This document shows, one piece after another, positions 44,440-51,753 of a stretch of 51,753 nt of DNA. A model generated the notes under the pieces. That model saw nothing but the letters and a program-made list of their open reading frames with translations, was not told the DNA's origin and did no database searches. Within the stretch, counting starts at the first letter, position 1, and the number at the start of each line of letters is the position of its first letter. This DNA comes from Myxococcales bacterium (lineage in GTDB: Bacteria; Myxococcota_A; UBA9042; UBA3505). The stretch spans positions 1-51,753 of the forward strand of contig PBVT01000106.1 in assembly GCA_002728755.1 (NCBI GenBank), written 5' to 3'. The position numbers were made by a program, and so were the translations under genes.

Positions 44440-45132
44440 TCAATACTGATTGGGGTCTACAGGAACTCCGGGGCCCATTGTCGTACTGACATTGATGCTC
44501 CGAAGATAATTCCCTTTCGCCGAAGCAGGCTTCAATCGAACAATCTGCTCTAGCAGCGTGTTCAAATTGTCATTAAGCTGCTCCGCTGAAAAGGATTTGC
44601 GACCAAAGGTGGCGTGAACGATACCGGACTTATCTACCCGGAAATCGACCTTTCCTCCCTTGGCCTCTTCAACCGCCGGTGCTACGTCAAACGTAACCGT
44701 GTTGGTCTTTGGATTAGGCATCAAACCACGTGGACCCAGGACTCGACCGATTCGCCCTACCAGACCCATCATGTCTGGTGTGGCGATGGCCTTATCAAAA
44801 TCAAGGAACCCTTCTTTCTGGATTCGCTCGACCAGATCCTCAGCACCGACGATATCGGCACCTGCAGCTTCAGCCTCTTGGGCTTTTTCACCCTTCGCAA
44901 AGACAGCAACACGGATTGTTTTACCAGTACCGTGCGGTAGGATCACCGAACCCCTAACGTTTTGGTCCGCATGGCGAGGATCGACGTTTAGTCGAACAGC
45001 TACGTCTACCGATTCGTCAAAACCGGCATACCCAGCACCCTTGGCCAGCGAAACCGCATCCGATGTGGAGTACAGCTTTCCCGTCTCAATTGCTTTATTA
45101 GCTTCTATTTGTTTTTTACTTAGTCTCGGCAT
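44440..45132 (-). CDS. rplA: 50S ribosomal protein L1
   Basis: A 230-residue protein of the L1 stalk, which helps release deacylated tRNA. It starts [57 protein letters not shown] and [21 protein letters not shown] are diagnostic. Two ATGs are adjacent: the second (45132) is chosen because the GGGAGG site is 5 bases from it but only 2 from the first. It lies 71 bases after rplK. Confidence 0.97.
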   Translation of the reverse strand: MPRLSKKQIEANKAIETGKLYSTSDAVSLAKGAGYAGFDESVDVAVRLNVDPRHADQNVRGSVILPHGTGKTIRVAVFAKGEKAQEAEAAGADIVGAEDLVERIQKEGFLDFDKAIATPDMMGLVGRIGRVLGPRGLMPNPKTNTVTFDVAPAVEEAKGGKVDFRVDKSGIVHATFGRKSFSAEQLNDNLNTLLEQIVRLKPASAKGNYLRSINVSTTMGPGVPVDPNQY

Positions 45133-45203
45133 CATCGCCTCCCTGTATTGGCAGCAAATATGCTGGGCCGGTCACAGGTATTCACCGGCACATAGAACAG
45201 AAA

Positions 45204-45623
45204 TTAAACTACATTCAATCCCATTGAACGGGCCGACCCTTCGAGGGTGCGGACTGCAGCGTCCATATCAGCTGCCGTCAAATCGGGATCTTTCTTGCGA
45301 CAAATCTCTTCGAGTTGTGCGCGAGTGACCTTGCCTACCTTCACTCGATTTGGCTCGCCCGATCCTTTTTTGATTCGGGCCGCCTTCATCAAGAAGTAAG
45401 ACGCCGTTGGAGTCTTGGTCACGAAGGAGAAGGAGCGATCCGCATACACAGTGATGACCACTGGAATCTTGCCTTCTTCGCCCTGTGTCTTGGCGTTGAA
45501 CTGCTTGCAGAACTCCATAATGTTCACACCCTGCTGACCCAGTGCTGGTCCAACTGGTGGAGCAGGGTTCGCGCCACCTGCATTGATTTGAAGTTTTATT
45601 TGTCCAATGACTTTCTTCGCCAT
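45204..45623 (-). CDS. rplK: 50S ribosomal protein L11
   Basis: A 139-residue protein of the GTPase-associated centre, needed for factor binding and the stringent response. The N-terminal domain has [20 protein letters not shown], then [20 protein letters not shown]. The C-terminal rRNA-binding domain has [20 protein letters not shown], and the protein ends [12 protein letters not shown], all standard. Codons and length are normal. It starts 34 bases after nusG, in the same transcript. Confidence 0.97.
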   Translation of the reverse strand: MAKKVIGQIKLQINAGGANPAPPVGPALGQQGVNIMEFCKQFNAKTQGEEGKIPVVITVYADRSFSFVTKTPTASYFLMKAARIKKGSGEPNRVKVGKVTRAQLEEICRKKDPDLTAADMDAAVRTLEGSARSMGLNVV

Positions 45624-45657
45624 GATGAACTCCGGTTCTTTACTCTTCTAGATCTGG

Positions 45658-46479
45658 TTAATCGTCGAGGGTTTCTACCTGGTTGTAGACGACCTCTACT
45701 GGTGTCTGGCGACCAAAGATGGTCACCAATACGCGAAGCTTTCTTCGCTCGGGACGTACCTCGTCCACAACACCGTTGAAATTTGTGAAAGCGCCATCGA
45801 TGATCTTCACTTTGTCACCACGCTCAAAGTGCTGGATTACCGTCGGCTCATCGGTCGGCTGCTCGATATGGCTAAGCAGGCGGCGTACCTCTACTTTGCT
45901 CATCGGCTTGGGTTCACTTGTGCGATCCTGGCTACCAACAAAGCCGGTCACTCGCGGGATATCACGGATAAGCATCTGCGCAGCGGAAGTCCGGTGCATC
46001 TCAATAAAGACATATCCAGGATAAAGCTTTCGAGTCATGCGACGCTTTTCGCCCGCACGAAACTCGAGGGTCTCTTTCTTAGGGACAATGATTCTGCCGA
46101 AGTCGGACTCGAGCTCTTCCTGAACCATACGCGTCTCGAGGCTTTTCTGGACCCGATCTTCGTACCCTGTGTTCACACGAAGGATATACCATTTCATGCC
46201 CGAATTCTCTTCTACAACCGGAGCTGGTGCCTCAGCTTCTTCAGCCGTTGCCTCTTCGGTCGCTTCCTCTCCCGCTTCGTCCACACTCACTTCTTCGGCC
46301 GAATCCTCAGACACACCTGCATCCGCCTCTTCCGCTACTGCCTCCTCGGCCGCAGCTTCTTCGGTTACAGGAGCTTCCGACTTGGTCTCCTCTGCTGGAC
46401 CCGCATTCGCGGTAGAATCCGTAGAGGTGCCAGACACCGTCTCGTCCGATACTTGTGTGTTGGTATTCTCAATCATCAT
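45658..46479 (-). CDS. nusG: Transcription termination/antitermination factor NusG with acidic N-terminal extension
   Basis: NusG links RNA polymerase to Rho and to the ribosome. The conserved core begins [20 protein letters not shown] (ATG 46197) with the NGN domain, [16 protein letters not shown], and the KOW motif in [18 protein letters not shown]; this core is 179 residues, a normal size. The same frame continues upstream for 94 more codons to paired ATGs at 46479 and 46476, just 2 bases after the secE stop, encoding an Ala/Glu-rich tract ([17 protein letters not shown] and similar). The gap otherwise would be 284 bases of non-coding DNA in a packed operon, so I favour the long protein. 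GAAGAGAA before the core ATG leaves internal initiation possible. Confidence 0.93.
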   Translation of the reverse strand: MMIENTNTQVSDETVSGTSTDSTANAGPAEETKSEAPVTEEAAAEEAVAEEADAGVSEDSAEEVSVDEAGEEATEEATAEEAEAPAPVVEENSGMKWYILRVNTGYEDRVQKSLETRMVQEELESDFGRIIVPKKETLEFRAGEKRRMTRKLYPGYVFIEMHRTSAAQMLIRDIPRVTGFVGSQDRTSEPKPMSKVEVRRLLSHIEQPTDEPTVIQHFERGDKVKIIDGAFTNFNGVVDEVRPERRKLRVLVTIFGRQTPVEVVYNQVETLDD

Positions 46480-46481
46480 TG

Positions 46482-46859
46482 TTACCCGTAGATGAATTTG
46501 GTGAGCCACGCCCACAGGTAGTCGAAGAAGCCCAGAATGAGCGAGATTATGATCGTAACCACGATCACTACGAACGTGCTCTGCCGGGTCTCATCCCAAC
46601 CAGGCCACACGACGCGACTCAATTCTGTTCCAATATCAAGCGCATTCGCTCGTATACGTGCATTCTTCCAAAGAACCAGGACCAGCAGGAAACCCGTCAT
46701 AAAGCCCATCAAGTCACTGGTAAGAAAATCCGGGCCAAGAATGTCTTGCTGCCATTCTGGTCGGAAACTCAGCATCGTCGCGTAAAAGTCCGCCATCACG
46801 ACCCAGGTCAAAAGGCCGAGAGCCACGAAGGCAAGGTTTACGTATCGAACAATGTTCAT
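46482..46859 (-). CDS. secE: Preprotein translocase subunit SecE
   Basis: A 125-residue membrane protein with three helices (about residues 5-24, 50-65 and 94-118), like E. coli SecE. It clamps SecY in the protein-export channel. The conserved cytoplasmic amphipathic segment and hinge, ELSRVVWPGWDETRQSTFVV, is the family signature (normally 'E..KV.WP...E..'). The first 80 residues, with FRPEWQQDILGPDFL between helices 1 and 2, are less conserved. It lies between tRNA-Trp and nusG, the usual position. Confidence 0.94.
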   Translation of the reverse strand: MNIVRYVNLAFVALGLLTWVVMADFYATMLSFRPEWQQDILGPDFLTSDLMGFMTGFLLVLVLWKNARIRANALDIGTELSRVVWPGWDETRQSTFVVIVVTIIISLILGFFDYLWAWLTKFIYG

Positions 46860-46889
46860 TGATGGTTCCTTATGAGCATCGGGTCCCTT

Positions 46890-46966
46890 TGGCAGGCCAG
46901 GTAGGACTCGAACCTACAACCGTCGGATTTGGAGTCCGATGCTCTACCAATTGGAGCTACTGGCCT
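46890..46966 (-). tRNA. trnW: tRNA-Trp (CCA anticodon)
   Basis: The acceptor arms AGGCCAG and CTGGCCT pair fully. The D-arm (GCTC...GAGC), anticodon loop ACTCCAAAT with anticodon CCA, and T-loop GTTCGAGTC are intact. The 3' CCA is encoded (46890-46892). It sits between rpmG and secE, as in many bacteria. Confidence 0.97.
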
Positions 46967-46984
46967 AAAAGGCGGTAATGGCGC

Positions 46985-47164
46985 TTACTTGACTTCCCGA
47001 TGTAGCGTATGCTTGCGGAGATACTTGTTGTACTTCATTAACTCTAATCGATTCCGATGCTTCTTCTTGTTACGCTTGACTGCGTAACGAGAGACACCCG
47101 GCACATCCGATTTTCGAGATTCTGTACACTCCAGAAAAACTGTAATGGTGTTGCCTTTGGCCAT
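46985..47164 (-). CDS. rpmG: 50S ribosomal protein L33
   Basis: A 59-residue ribosomal protein starting [17 protein letters not shown] from ATG 47164; three extra upstream codons are not needed. [20 protein letters not shown] followed by [13 protein letters not shown] matches L33, rich in Lys and Arg. Only one cysteine is present, so this is the zinc-free type. It lies between tuf and tRNA-Trp-secE, the commonest location outside enterobacteria. Confidence 0.96.
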   Translation of the reverse strand: MAKGNTITVFLECTESRKSDVPGVSRYAVKRNKKKHRNRLELMKYNKYLRKHTLHREVK

Positions 47165-47187
47165 AACGAACACTCGACTAAAATTGG

Positions 47188-47220
47188 GGTAACGGGGGCC
47201 GTAAAACGACCCCCGTTGCC
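47188..47220 (-). terminator. Hairpin between tuf and rpmG
   Basis: On the minus strand two 15-base arms (47206-47220 and 47188-47202) pair with one mismatch and one G-T pair around a TTT loop; the core is AACGGGGG/CCCCCGTT. Only a short interrupted T patch (ATTTTAG) follows. It may partly terminate the abundant tuf message or protect its 3' end after processing. Confidence 0.55.
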
Positions 47221-47251
47221 ACGTTAGGGAAAGAATCTGCCCGAGAATATC

Positions 47252-48454
47252 TTACTCGATAATCTCAGTAACAACTCCTGCACCGACCGTACGACCACCT
47301 TCGCGGATAGCGAACTGAAGTCCCTTTTCCATAGCGATTGGGTAAATCAGTTGTACGTCGAAGGTCAGGTTGTCACCAGGGAGACAAATCTCGGTTCCAT
47401 CTGGGAGACCGATTGTCCCGGTAACATCCGTTGTACGGAAATAGAACTGCGGGCGATAACCGGTGGTAAAGTGTGTCTTACGACCACCCTCTTCCTTTGT
47501 AAGGATATATACTTCACCCTTGAAATGGGTGTGAGGAGTAATCGTACCAGGCTTGGATACTACCTGGCCGCGAAGAACATCTTCCTTCTTGGTACCACGA
47601 AGCAGGAGACCAACATTGTCACCAGCCTGACCGGAATCAAGAAGCTTACGGAACATCTCAACACCCGTGCATACCGTCGTAGCGGTTGCAACAGAGAGAC
47701 CTACGATTTCGACGTTTTCGCCTACATTGATGATACCACGCTCGATACGACCAGTTACAACCGTTCCACGACCGGAGATGGTGAATACATCTTCGATGGG
47801 CATAAGGAAGGGCTTCTCTGTGTCACGAACCGGCTCGGGTACGTAGCTATCACAAGCAGCCATCAGATCATCGATTGCCTTGTAGACATCCGCGGTTACA
47901 TCTTCTGGGCCTTCAAGAGCCTTAAGAGCAGAACCCGGTACGATCGGAATGTCGTCGCCAGGGAATTCGTACTTGCTAAGAAGCTCACGAACCTCAAGCT
48001 CAACCAGCTCAAGGAGCTCTTCGTCATCTACCTGGTCTACCTTGTTGAGGAAGACGCAGATGGCGGGAACACCTACCTGGCGAGCAAGAAGGATATGCTC
48101 ACGAGTCTGTGGCATGGGACCGTCTGCAGCAGATACAACGAGAATCGCACCGTCCATCTGGGCCGCGCCAGTGATCATGTTCTTTACATAGTCGGCATGA
48201 CCCGGGCAGTCCACATGGGCATAGTGGCGGTTTTCGGTTTCGTACTCAACATGAGCGGCATTAATCGTGATTCCACGAGCCTTCTCTTCAGGGGCCTTGT
48301 CGATTTCGTCGAACTTGGTAGCACTTACCGCATCCAGCTTCATCGCAAGATACTTGGTAATGGCCGCTGTAAGAGTGGTCTTTCCGTGATCTACGTGACC
48401 GATCGTGCCGATGTTAACGTGGGGCTTATTACGCTGAAATTTCTCTTTCGCCAT
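47252..48454 (-). CDS. tuf: Elongation factor Tu
   Basis: A 400-residue GTPase that delivers aminoacyl-tRNA to the ribosome. G1 GHVDHGKT (19-26), the switch I region [19 protein letters not shown]3 [15 protein letters not shown] and G4 NKVD are all present, followed by domains 2 and 3 with [15 protein letters not shown] and [17 protein letters not shown] near the end. It follows four tRNA genes in one apparent transcription unit, the tufB-type arrangement. The long frame on the opposite strand is a by-product of its biased codon use. Confidence 0.98.
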   Translation of the reverse strand: MAKEKFQRNKPHVNIGTIGHVDHGKTTLTAAITKYLAMKLDAVSATKFDEIDKAPEEKARGITINAAHVEYETENRHYAHVDCPGHADYVKNMITGAAQMDGAILVVSAADGPMPQTREHILLARQVGVPAICVFLNKVDQVDDEELLELVELEVRELLSKYEFPGDDIPIVPGSALKALEGPEDVTADVYKAIDDLMAACDSYVPEPVRDTEKPFLMPIEDVFTISGRGTVVTGRIERGIINVGENVEIVGLSVATATTVCTGVEMFRKLLDSGQAGDNVGLLLRGTKKEDVLRGQVVSKPGTITPHTHFKGEVYILTKEEGGRKTHFTTGYRPQFYFRTTDVTGTIGLPDGTEICLPGDNLTFDVQLIYPIAMEKGLQFAIREGGRTVGAGVVTEIIE

Positions 48455-48546
48455 GACGAATGTCCTCTTCGAGATTCAATTGTGACGCATCTATTAATTT
48501 CTTGAAAACTACTGAACTACTGAATGGTTGCGACGGTTGTCGCCGG

Positions 48547-48619
48547 AGCCTACGACCGGACTTGAACCGGTGACCTCCTCCTTACCAAGGAGGTGCTCTA
48601 CCTCCTGAGCTACGTAGGC
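48547..48619 (-). tRNA. trnT: tRNA-Thr (GGT anticodon)
   Basis: GCCTACG pairs with CGTAGGC. The anticodon loop CTTGGTAAG carries GGT, and the T-arm CCGGTTCAAGTCCGG is intact. The 3' CCA is not encoded (CCG follows). It lies 92 bases before tuf. Confidence 0.97.
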
Positions 48620-48695
48620 ATCACCTCGCCAAGTTCGGACCGAATCACAAGGATTCGGGTTACGACTCAACCCAGGCACCTGGTCATCCCAACAC

Positions 48696-48772
48696 TGGAG
48701 CGGGAAACGGGACTCGAACCCGCGACCCTCAGCTTGGAAGGCTGACGCTCTAGCCAACTGAGCTATTCCCGC
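48696..48772 (-). tRNA. trnG: tRNA-Gly (TCC anticodon)
   Basis: GCGGGAA pairs with TTCCCGC. The anticodon loop CCTTCCAAG carries TCC, and the T-arm GCGGGTTCGAGTCCCGT is intact. The 3' CCA is encoded (48696-48698). Confidence 0.97.
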
Positions 48773-48799
48773 AAAGTACCAAAACGGTACGAAAGGCAG

Positions 48800-48882
48800 T
48801 GGAGGGAGGAGGATTCGAACCTCCGAAGCGATACCGCAGCAGGTTTACAGCCTGCCCCCTTTGGCCACTCGGGAATCCCTCC
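48800..48882 (-). tRNA. trnY: tRNA-Tyr (GTA anticodon)
   Basis: A class II tRNA with a long variable arm (GCGGTATCGCTTC region). GGAGGGA pairs with TCCCTCC, and the anticodon loop CTGTAAA carries GTA. The T-arm GGAGGTTCGAATCCTCC is intact. CCA is not encoded. Confidence 0.96.
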
Positions 48883-48922
48883 GTCGGGATTTCACAGGTA
48901 ACGATCAAAGAACAAAATAGGA

Positions 48923-48995
48923 AGCTGGCGATGGGACTTGAACCCGCAACCTGCTGATTACAAATCAGCTGCTCTACCAATTGAGCTACGCCAGC
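48923..48995 (-). tRNA. trnT: tRNA-Thr (TGT anticodon)
   Basis: GCTGGCG pairs with CGCCAGC. The anticodon loop ATTTGTAAT carries TGT, and the T-arm GCGGGTTCAAGTCCCAT is intact apart from one weak pair. CCA is not encoded. It is the first product of the tRNA-tuf transcript. Confidence 0.96.
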
Positions 48996-49008
48996 ACCGT
49001 GGCGCGGC

Positions 49009-49038
49009 AAGGTAGGCCAACGAGGCACAAAAAGTCAA
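49009..49038 (-). promoter_or_regulatory. Candidate promoter of the tRNA-tuf operon
   Basis: On the minus strand TTGACT (49033-49038), 18 bases, then TACCTT (49009-49014), 13 bases before tRNA-Thr(TGT). An A/T-rich stretch (AATAGAATAATAAATC) stands upstream like an UP element. The region between -10 and start is GC-rich (GCCGCGCC), the usual mark of stringently controlled stable-RNA promoters. Confidence 0.6.
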
Positions 49039-49071
49039 GCCGATTTATTATTCTATTGGGTGTAACGCTTG

Positions 49072-49100
49072 AAAGGGCTTTGGTGAGGCCCTTTTTTTTT
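49072..49100 (+). terminator. Hairpin with long T-tract, oriented for plus-strand transcription
   Basis: AAAGGGC (49072-49078) pairs with GCCCTTT (49088-49094), and the Ts continue to 49100. This is a textbook intrinsic terminator for plus-strand RNA, yet no plus-strand gene precedes it. It lies in the 215-base gap 48996-49210 between rlmB and the tRNA promoter, which holds no gene. Confidence 0.6.
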
Positions 49101-49210
49101 ATCAAAACCGCTGCAAAACGAGGTGTATATTTTGTGCAAAACCGGTCGAAAACAAATCGAAAGAAATGGGCTCTTGAAACCGGTTCAGCGCGCGGCAAAA
49201 TCAGAACGCG

Positions 49211-49933
49211 TTATTTACGAAAAAAATGCGAAAGAATTATCCCTGCGGAGACCGAGACATTCAAGCTATCGAATTCCGGCTTTTTTTCACCCGGTACGGA
49301 TACGACAACATCCGCTCGTTTCAGGACATTGGGCCGTACTCCCATTCCTTCATCACCCATAATTAGGACCAATGGGTAGTTCCGAGGCGCGTTATCCAGA
49401 GTCGTCGATCCTTCCGCGGCACCGGCCGCATATATCCAGAACCCTTGTTTTTTTAAAGTATCAAGGGCTCGGGCCAGATTCGGCACCCGCAAGAGCGGCA
49501 TTGTACAGATCGCACCCGCTGAAGCCTTTGCTGCAGCTCCACTGCGAGGGGCGGTTCGCCGTTCGGGACTGATCATGAGTGGAACGCCAAACCACAAAGC
49601 GCTTCGCATGATAGCTCCCAGATTTCTAGGGTCTGTCACACCGTCCAGACAAACGATCGGTCCTTTCGCGTCTATAAGGGTCGGATCAAGATCTTTGAGT
49701 GGACGTACCGGCGGTGGCCGAAAACATGCCACAACTCCGCCATGGGAAACGCCTTTACCCGCCATACGCGTCAAGGTGGCTTTATCCGTTCGGTCCACAT
49801 TCACATGCGATGGTATCGGTAGCTCCAAAGCTGCAGGCTCACGATCACAATGAATCGAAACCAGACGATCCATTGCATGTTCCAGTCCGAATGCGACCGC
49901 TCGGCGCCCTGGTACCACGAGGGATTCAGCCAA
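49211..49933 (-). CDS. rlmB: 23S rRNA Gm2251 2'-O-methyltransferase, TrmH/SpoU family
   Basis: A 240-residue SPOUT methyltransferase. Motif 1 is DGVTDPRNLGAIMRSALWFG, motif 2 is LIMGDEGMGVRPNVLK and motif 3 is LNVSVSAGIILSH; the deep trefoil knot lies in the C-terminal half. The substrate-binding N-terminal domain starts LAESLVVPGRRAVAFGLEHA. The TTG start at 49933 is chosen because GGAG lies 7 bases upstream and it overlaps the pyrF stop by 8 bases, while the longer frame reads through pyrF. RlmB is the most likely member given the N-terminal domain; a tRNA (TrmH) target is less likely. Confidence 0.88.
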   Translation of the reverse strand: MAESLVVPGRRAVAFGLEHAMDRLVSIHCDREPAALELPIPSHVNVDRTDKATLTRMAGKGVSHGGVVACFRPPPVRPLKDLDPTLIDAKGPIVCLDGVTDPRNLGAIMRSALWFGVPLMISPERRTAPRSGAAAKASAGAICTMPLLRVPNLARALDTLKKQGFWIYAAGAAEGSTTLDNAPRNYPLVLIMGDEGMGVRPNVLKRADVVVSVPGEKKPEFDSLNVSVSAGIILSHFFRK

Positions 49934-50642
49934 GGGCTTGCTCCATTTCTGCCTTGATCGCTTTCGCTGCGACTGCGGGATCGGCCGCATTTCGAATCGG
50001 ACGACCAACGACCAACATATTTGAACCCATGGAGACCGCTTCTGCCGGTGTCGTAATTCGTTGTTGATCTCCAGCATCCGTACCTGTCGGACGAACACCT
50101 GGAGTCACGAAAAACAGAGAGCTCGTCTGACCTTCTTCCCTTAGAAACGATAGGTCGGCTGGACTACATACCACACCATCCAGCCCACATTCGGCCGCCA
50201 GCGCTACACGTTTTTTTACTACGGAAGACAGATCCGCGTTCATCCCAACGTCTACGAGGTCATTCGAGGCCATGGAGGTCAAAATCGACACCCCGAGGAG
50301 TCTGGGCCCGTTCCCTCCAAATTCGTCCCGAACACTGGATGCTCCACGCATCATAGGACCCGCTCCACCAGTATGGAGTGTCAGATAATGCACGCCTTGT
50401 TCACAAGCAACACGAACCGCATCGGCCACCTGCACAGGTATGTCGTGTAGCTTGAGATCAAGAAACACTTCGTGCCCCTGTTCGAGCATACTGTCTACGA
50501 TTCTGGGTCCACTTCGGCTATGTAGACCGAGTCCAATCTTCACGACGTCCACGGTCCCTCGAAGACGTTCTGTGAGCCGTAGAGCGTCTTCTTCAGGCAT
50601 CGCATCTAGAGCGACACATAGTTTGGCGGGGCCGAAATTCAT
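49926..50642 (-). CDS. pyrF: Orotidine 5'-phosphate decarboxylase
   Basis: A 238-residue enzyme making UMP from OMP, the last step of pyrimidine synthesis. The catalytic network is visible: Lys35 in DVVKIGLGL and Asp62-Lys64-Asp67 in LDLKLHDIPVQV. The C-terminal phosphate-binding parts VTPGVRPTGTDAGDQQRITTP and MLVVGRPIRNAADPAVAA are standard for the short bacterial (type 1) family. Its ATG overlaps the proS stop by 4 bases (ATGA), and its stop overlaps rlmB. Confidence 0.97.
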   Translation of the reverse strand: MNFGPAKLCVALDAMPEEDALRLTERLRGTVDVVKIGLGLHSRSGPRIVDSMLEQGHEVFLDLKLHDIPVQVADAVRVACEQGVHYLTLHTGGAGPMMRGASSVRDEFGGNGPRLLGVSILTSMASNDLVDVGMNADLSSVVKKRVALAAECGLDGVVCSPADLSFLREEGQTSSLFFVTPGVRPTGTDAGDQQRITTPAEAVSMGSNMLVVGRPIRNAADPAVAAKAIKAEMEQALG

Positions 50643-51753
50643 TCGTCATCTCCCAGTTTCAACCTATCTCGAACCTCTTGCACCAATCCGACAATGTGGT
50701 CGACGGCTGTATCGATAGGTAGTCGATTCTTTTCACCTTCGCTTCGATCCTTGAATTCCACGACACCTTCATCCAGGCCTCGCTTTCCTACAATCAACTG
50801 GAAGGGAATGCCTACCAGGTCCGCGTCTTTGAATTTCACACCAGGACGCTCTTTGCGGTCATCAAATAGGACCTCTACACCAGCCGCTTCGAGTTGATCA
50901 CAGATCGACAAGGCCGTTTGATGTACTTCGTCGTCTTTTCCAAGGTCTAAGACCACGACTTCAAATGGCGCAATATTCAGCGGCCATACCATTCCGTATT
51001 CATCGTGGTTCTGTTCCACAGCCGCAGCCATAGTACGCGTAATACCTATGCCGTAACAGCCCATCTCAATCGATTGGCCCTTACCATCCTTATCCAGGAA
51101 TTTGGCATTCATCGCATCCGAATACTTGGTTCCCAGATAGAAGACATGACCCACCTCAATACCCCGATAGAAGCCAAATGAGCCACCACATCGGCCACAG
51201 GGATCACCGCCCAGGCCCATCGTCAGATCGTGCCGTTCTGACACCGGAAAATCGCGACCGGGCACAACATTCTCAAGATGTGTGTCACCTGCATTGGCCC
51301 CAGTAGCATACGAGCGATCATTACGGATATGGTGATCCACTAGAATCGGAATCTTCAGGCCCACAGGTCCTGCAAACCCGACCGGTGCTCCCGTCGCCTC
51401 TCGCACCACATCATCGGTAGCAAGCTCTACAGCTTCGACGTCCAGAATTGCCTTCACCTTGATGGGATTCACTTCTCGATCGCCGGGAACCACCACCGCC
51501 ACTGGCCCATCACCTGTCTCGAAGATAAGGGTCTTCAACAGATCCGCTGATTGGATGCCCAGAAAGGCAGAGACGTCTTCCACCGAATGTTTGCCTGGAG
51601 TAGGAACTGTCGCCATTTCCTCCGCGGAACTACTCTCTTCACCCCATTGTATTGCCTGGATCTCCGCCTTTTCTACATTCGCGGTGTATCCACAATCGGG
51701 ACAGGACACGATGGAGTCCTCGCCCGTATCTGCCAATACATGGAACTCTCTGA
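50639..51753 (-). CDS. proS: Prolyl-tRNA synthetase, N-terminal part outside window
   Basis: The frame is open to the window edge and begins REFHVLADTGEDSIVSCPDC, which in complete enzymes follows motif 2 of the class II catalytic domain. The editing (INS/YbaK-like) domain follows (VEDVSAFLGIQSADLLKTLI; SYATGANAGDTHLENVVPGR), then CGRCGGSFGFYRGIEVGHVF, motif 3 GCYGIGITRTMAAAVEQ and the anticodon-binding domain (VEVLFDDRKERPGVKFKDAD). It is thus the long bacterial ProS that removes mischarged Ala-tRNA-Pro. About 371 residues are visible. It is the first known gene of the proS-pyrF-rlmB set. Confidence 0.96.
   Translation of the reverse strand, partial: REFHVLADTGEDSIVSCPDCGYTANVEKAEIQAIQWGEESSSAEEMATVPTPGKHSVEDVSAFLGIQSADLLKTLIFETGDGPVAVVVPGDREVNPIKVKAILDVEAVELATDDVVREATGAPVGFAGPVGLKIPILVDHHIRNDRSYATGANAGDTHLENVVPGRDFPVSERHDLTMGLGGDPCGRCGGSFGFYRGIEVGHVFYLGTKYSDAMNAKFLDKDGKGQSIEMGCYGIGITRTMAAAVEQNHDEYGMVWPLNIAPFEVVVLDLGKDDEVHQTALSICDQLEAAGVEVLFDDRKERPGVKFKDADLVGIPFQLIVGKRGLDEGVVEFKDRSEGEKNRLPIDTAVDHIVGLVQEVRDRLKLGDDE

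Noticed and set aside
47351-48505. 384-codon open frame on the plus strand opposite tuf
   Set aside because: It is the mirror of the highly biased EF-Tu coding frame, has no ribosome site and no recognisable motifs.
1-51753. CRISPR arrays, insertion sequences, prophage or attachment sites
   Set aside because: No regularly spaced repeats, transposase or integrase motifs or terminal inverted repeats were seen; gene content is chromosomal.

Overview
The window is a gene-dense chromosomal segment of a Gram-negative bacterium. Evidence for that is a TonB-dependent receptor, several lipoproteins with lipobox signals, a beta-barrel-like exported protein, SecE with three membrane segments, and the tRNA-tuf-secE-nusG-rplKAJL-rpoBC order. 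Frequent TTG/GTG starts, acidic Ala/Glu linkers, small Cys-rich lipoproteins and a eukaryotic-like kinase fused to a formylglycine-generating-enzyme-like domain suggest a Myxococcota/deltaproteobacterial lineage. That placement is inference. I see no phage, insertion sequence, CRISPR or rRNA.

Layout, left to right. 1-1543: a partial DUF3592-like membrane protein and two small lipoproteins. 1623-4862: glmU-glmS, making UDP-GlcNAc precursors. 5221-12122: a minus-strand vitamin B12 operon behind a clear cobalamin riboswitch. Its order is btuB, a BtuG-like beta-propeller lipoprotein, a BtuF-BtuC fusion, btuD, then a split YeeE/YedE sulfur-transporter pair. 12176-13228: a lipoprotein and rpoZ. 13353-20676: a catabolic cluster of scoAB-type CoA-transferase subunits, a class III aminotransferase and a 1532-residue four-domain protein. 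That protein joins an AstD-like aldehyde dehydrogenase, a class III aminotransferase, a GNAT acyltransferase and an aminotransferase-like domain without the PLP lysine. It is the most unusual gene here. It puts the three reaction types of an acyl-protected diamino-acid pathway (acylation, transamination, semialdehyde oxidation, as in AstA/AstC/AstD) on one chain.

20736-23587: a beta-barrel-like protein and a divergent GT-C-like membrane protein, separated by a compact palindromic repeat. 23597-30561: a tightly coupled operon of pseudokinase-FGE, purB, an unknown gene, purF and purC. 30731-34767: an Rrf2 regulator, an HD-domain protein related to CCA-adding enzymes but with a decayed catalytic domain, and the pair rdgB-rnd.

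34814-48995: the conserved expression block, read on the minus strand as tRNA-Thr, Tyr, Gly, Thr, tuf, rpmG, tRNA-Trp, secE, nusG, rplK, rplA, rplJ, rplL, rpoB, rpoC. It has a strong candidate promoter before the first tRNA, an rplJ leader and a hairpin between rplL and rpoB. NusG carries an unusual acidic N-terminal extension of about 94 residues. 49211-51753: overlapping genes proS (partial), pyrF and rlmB.
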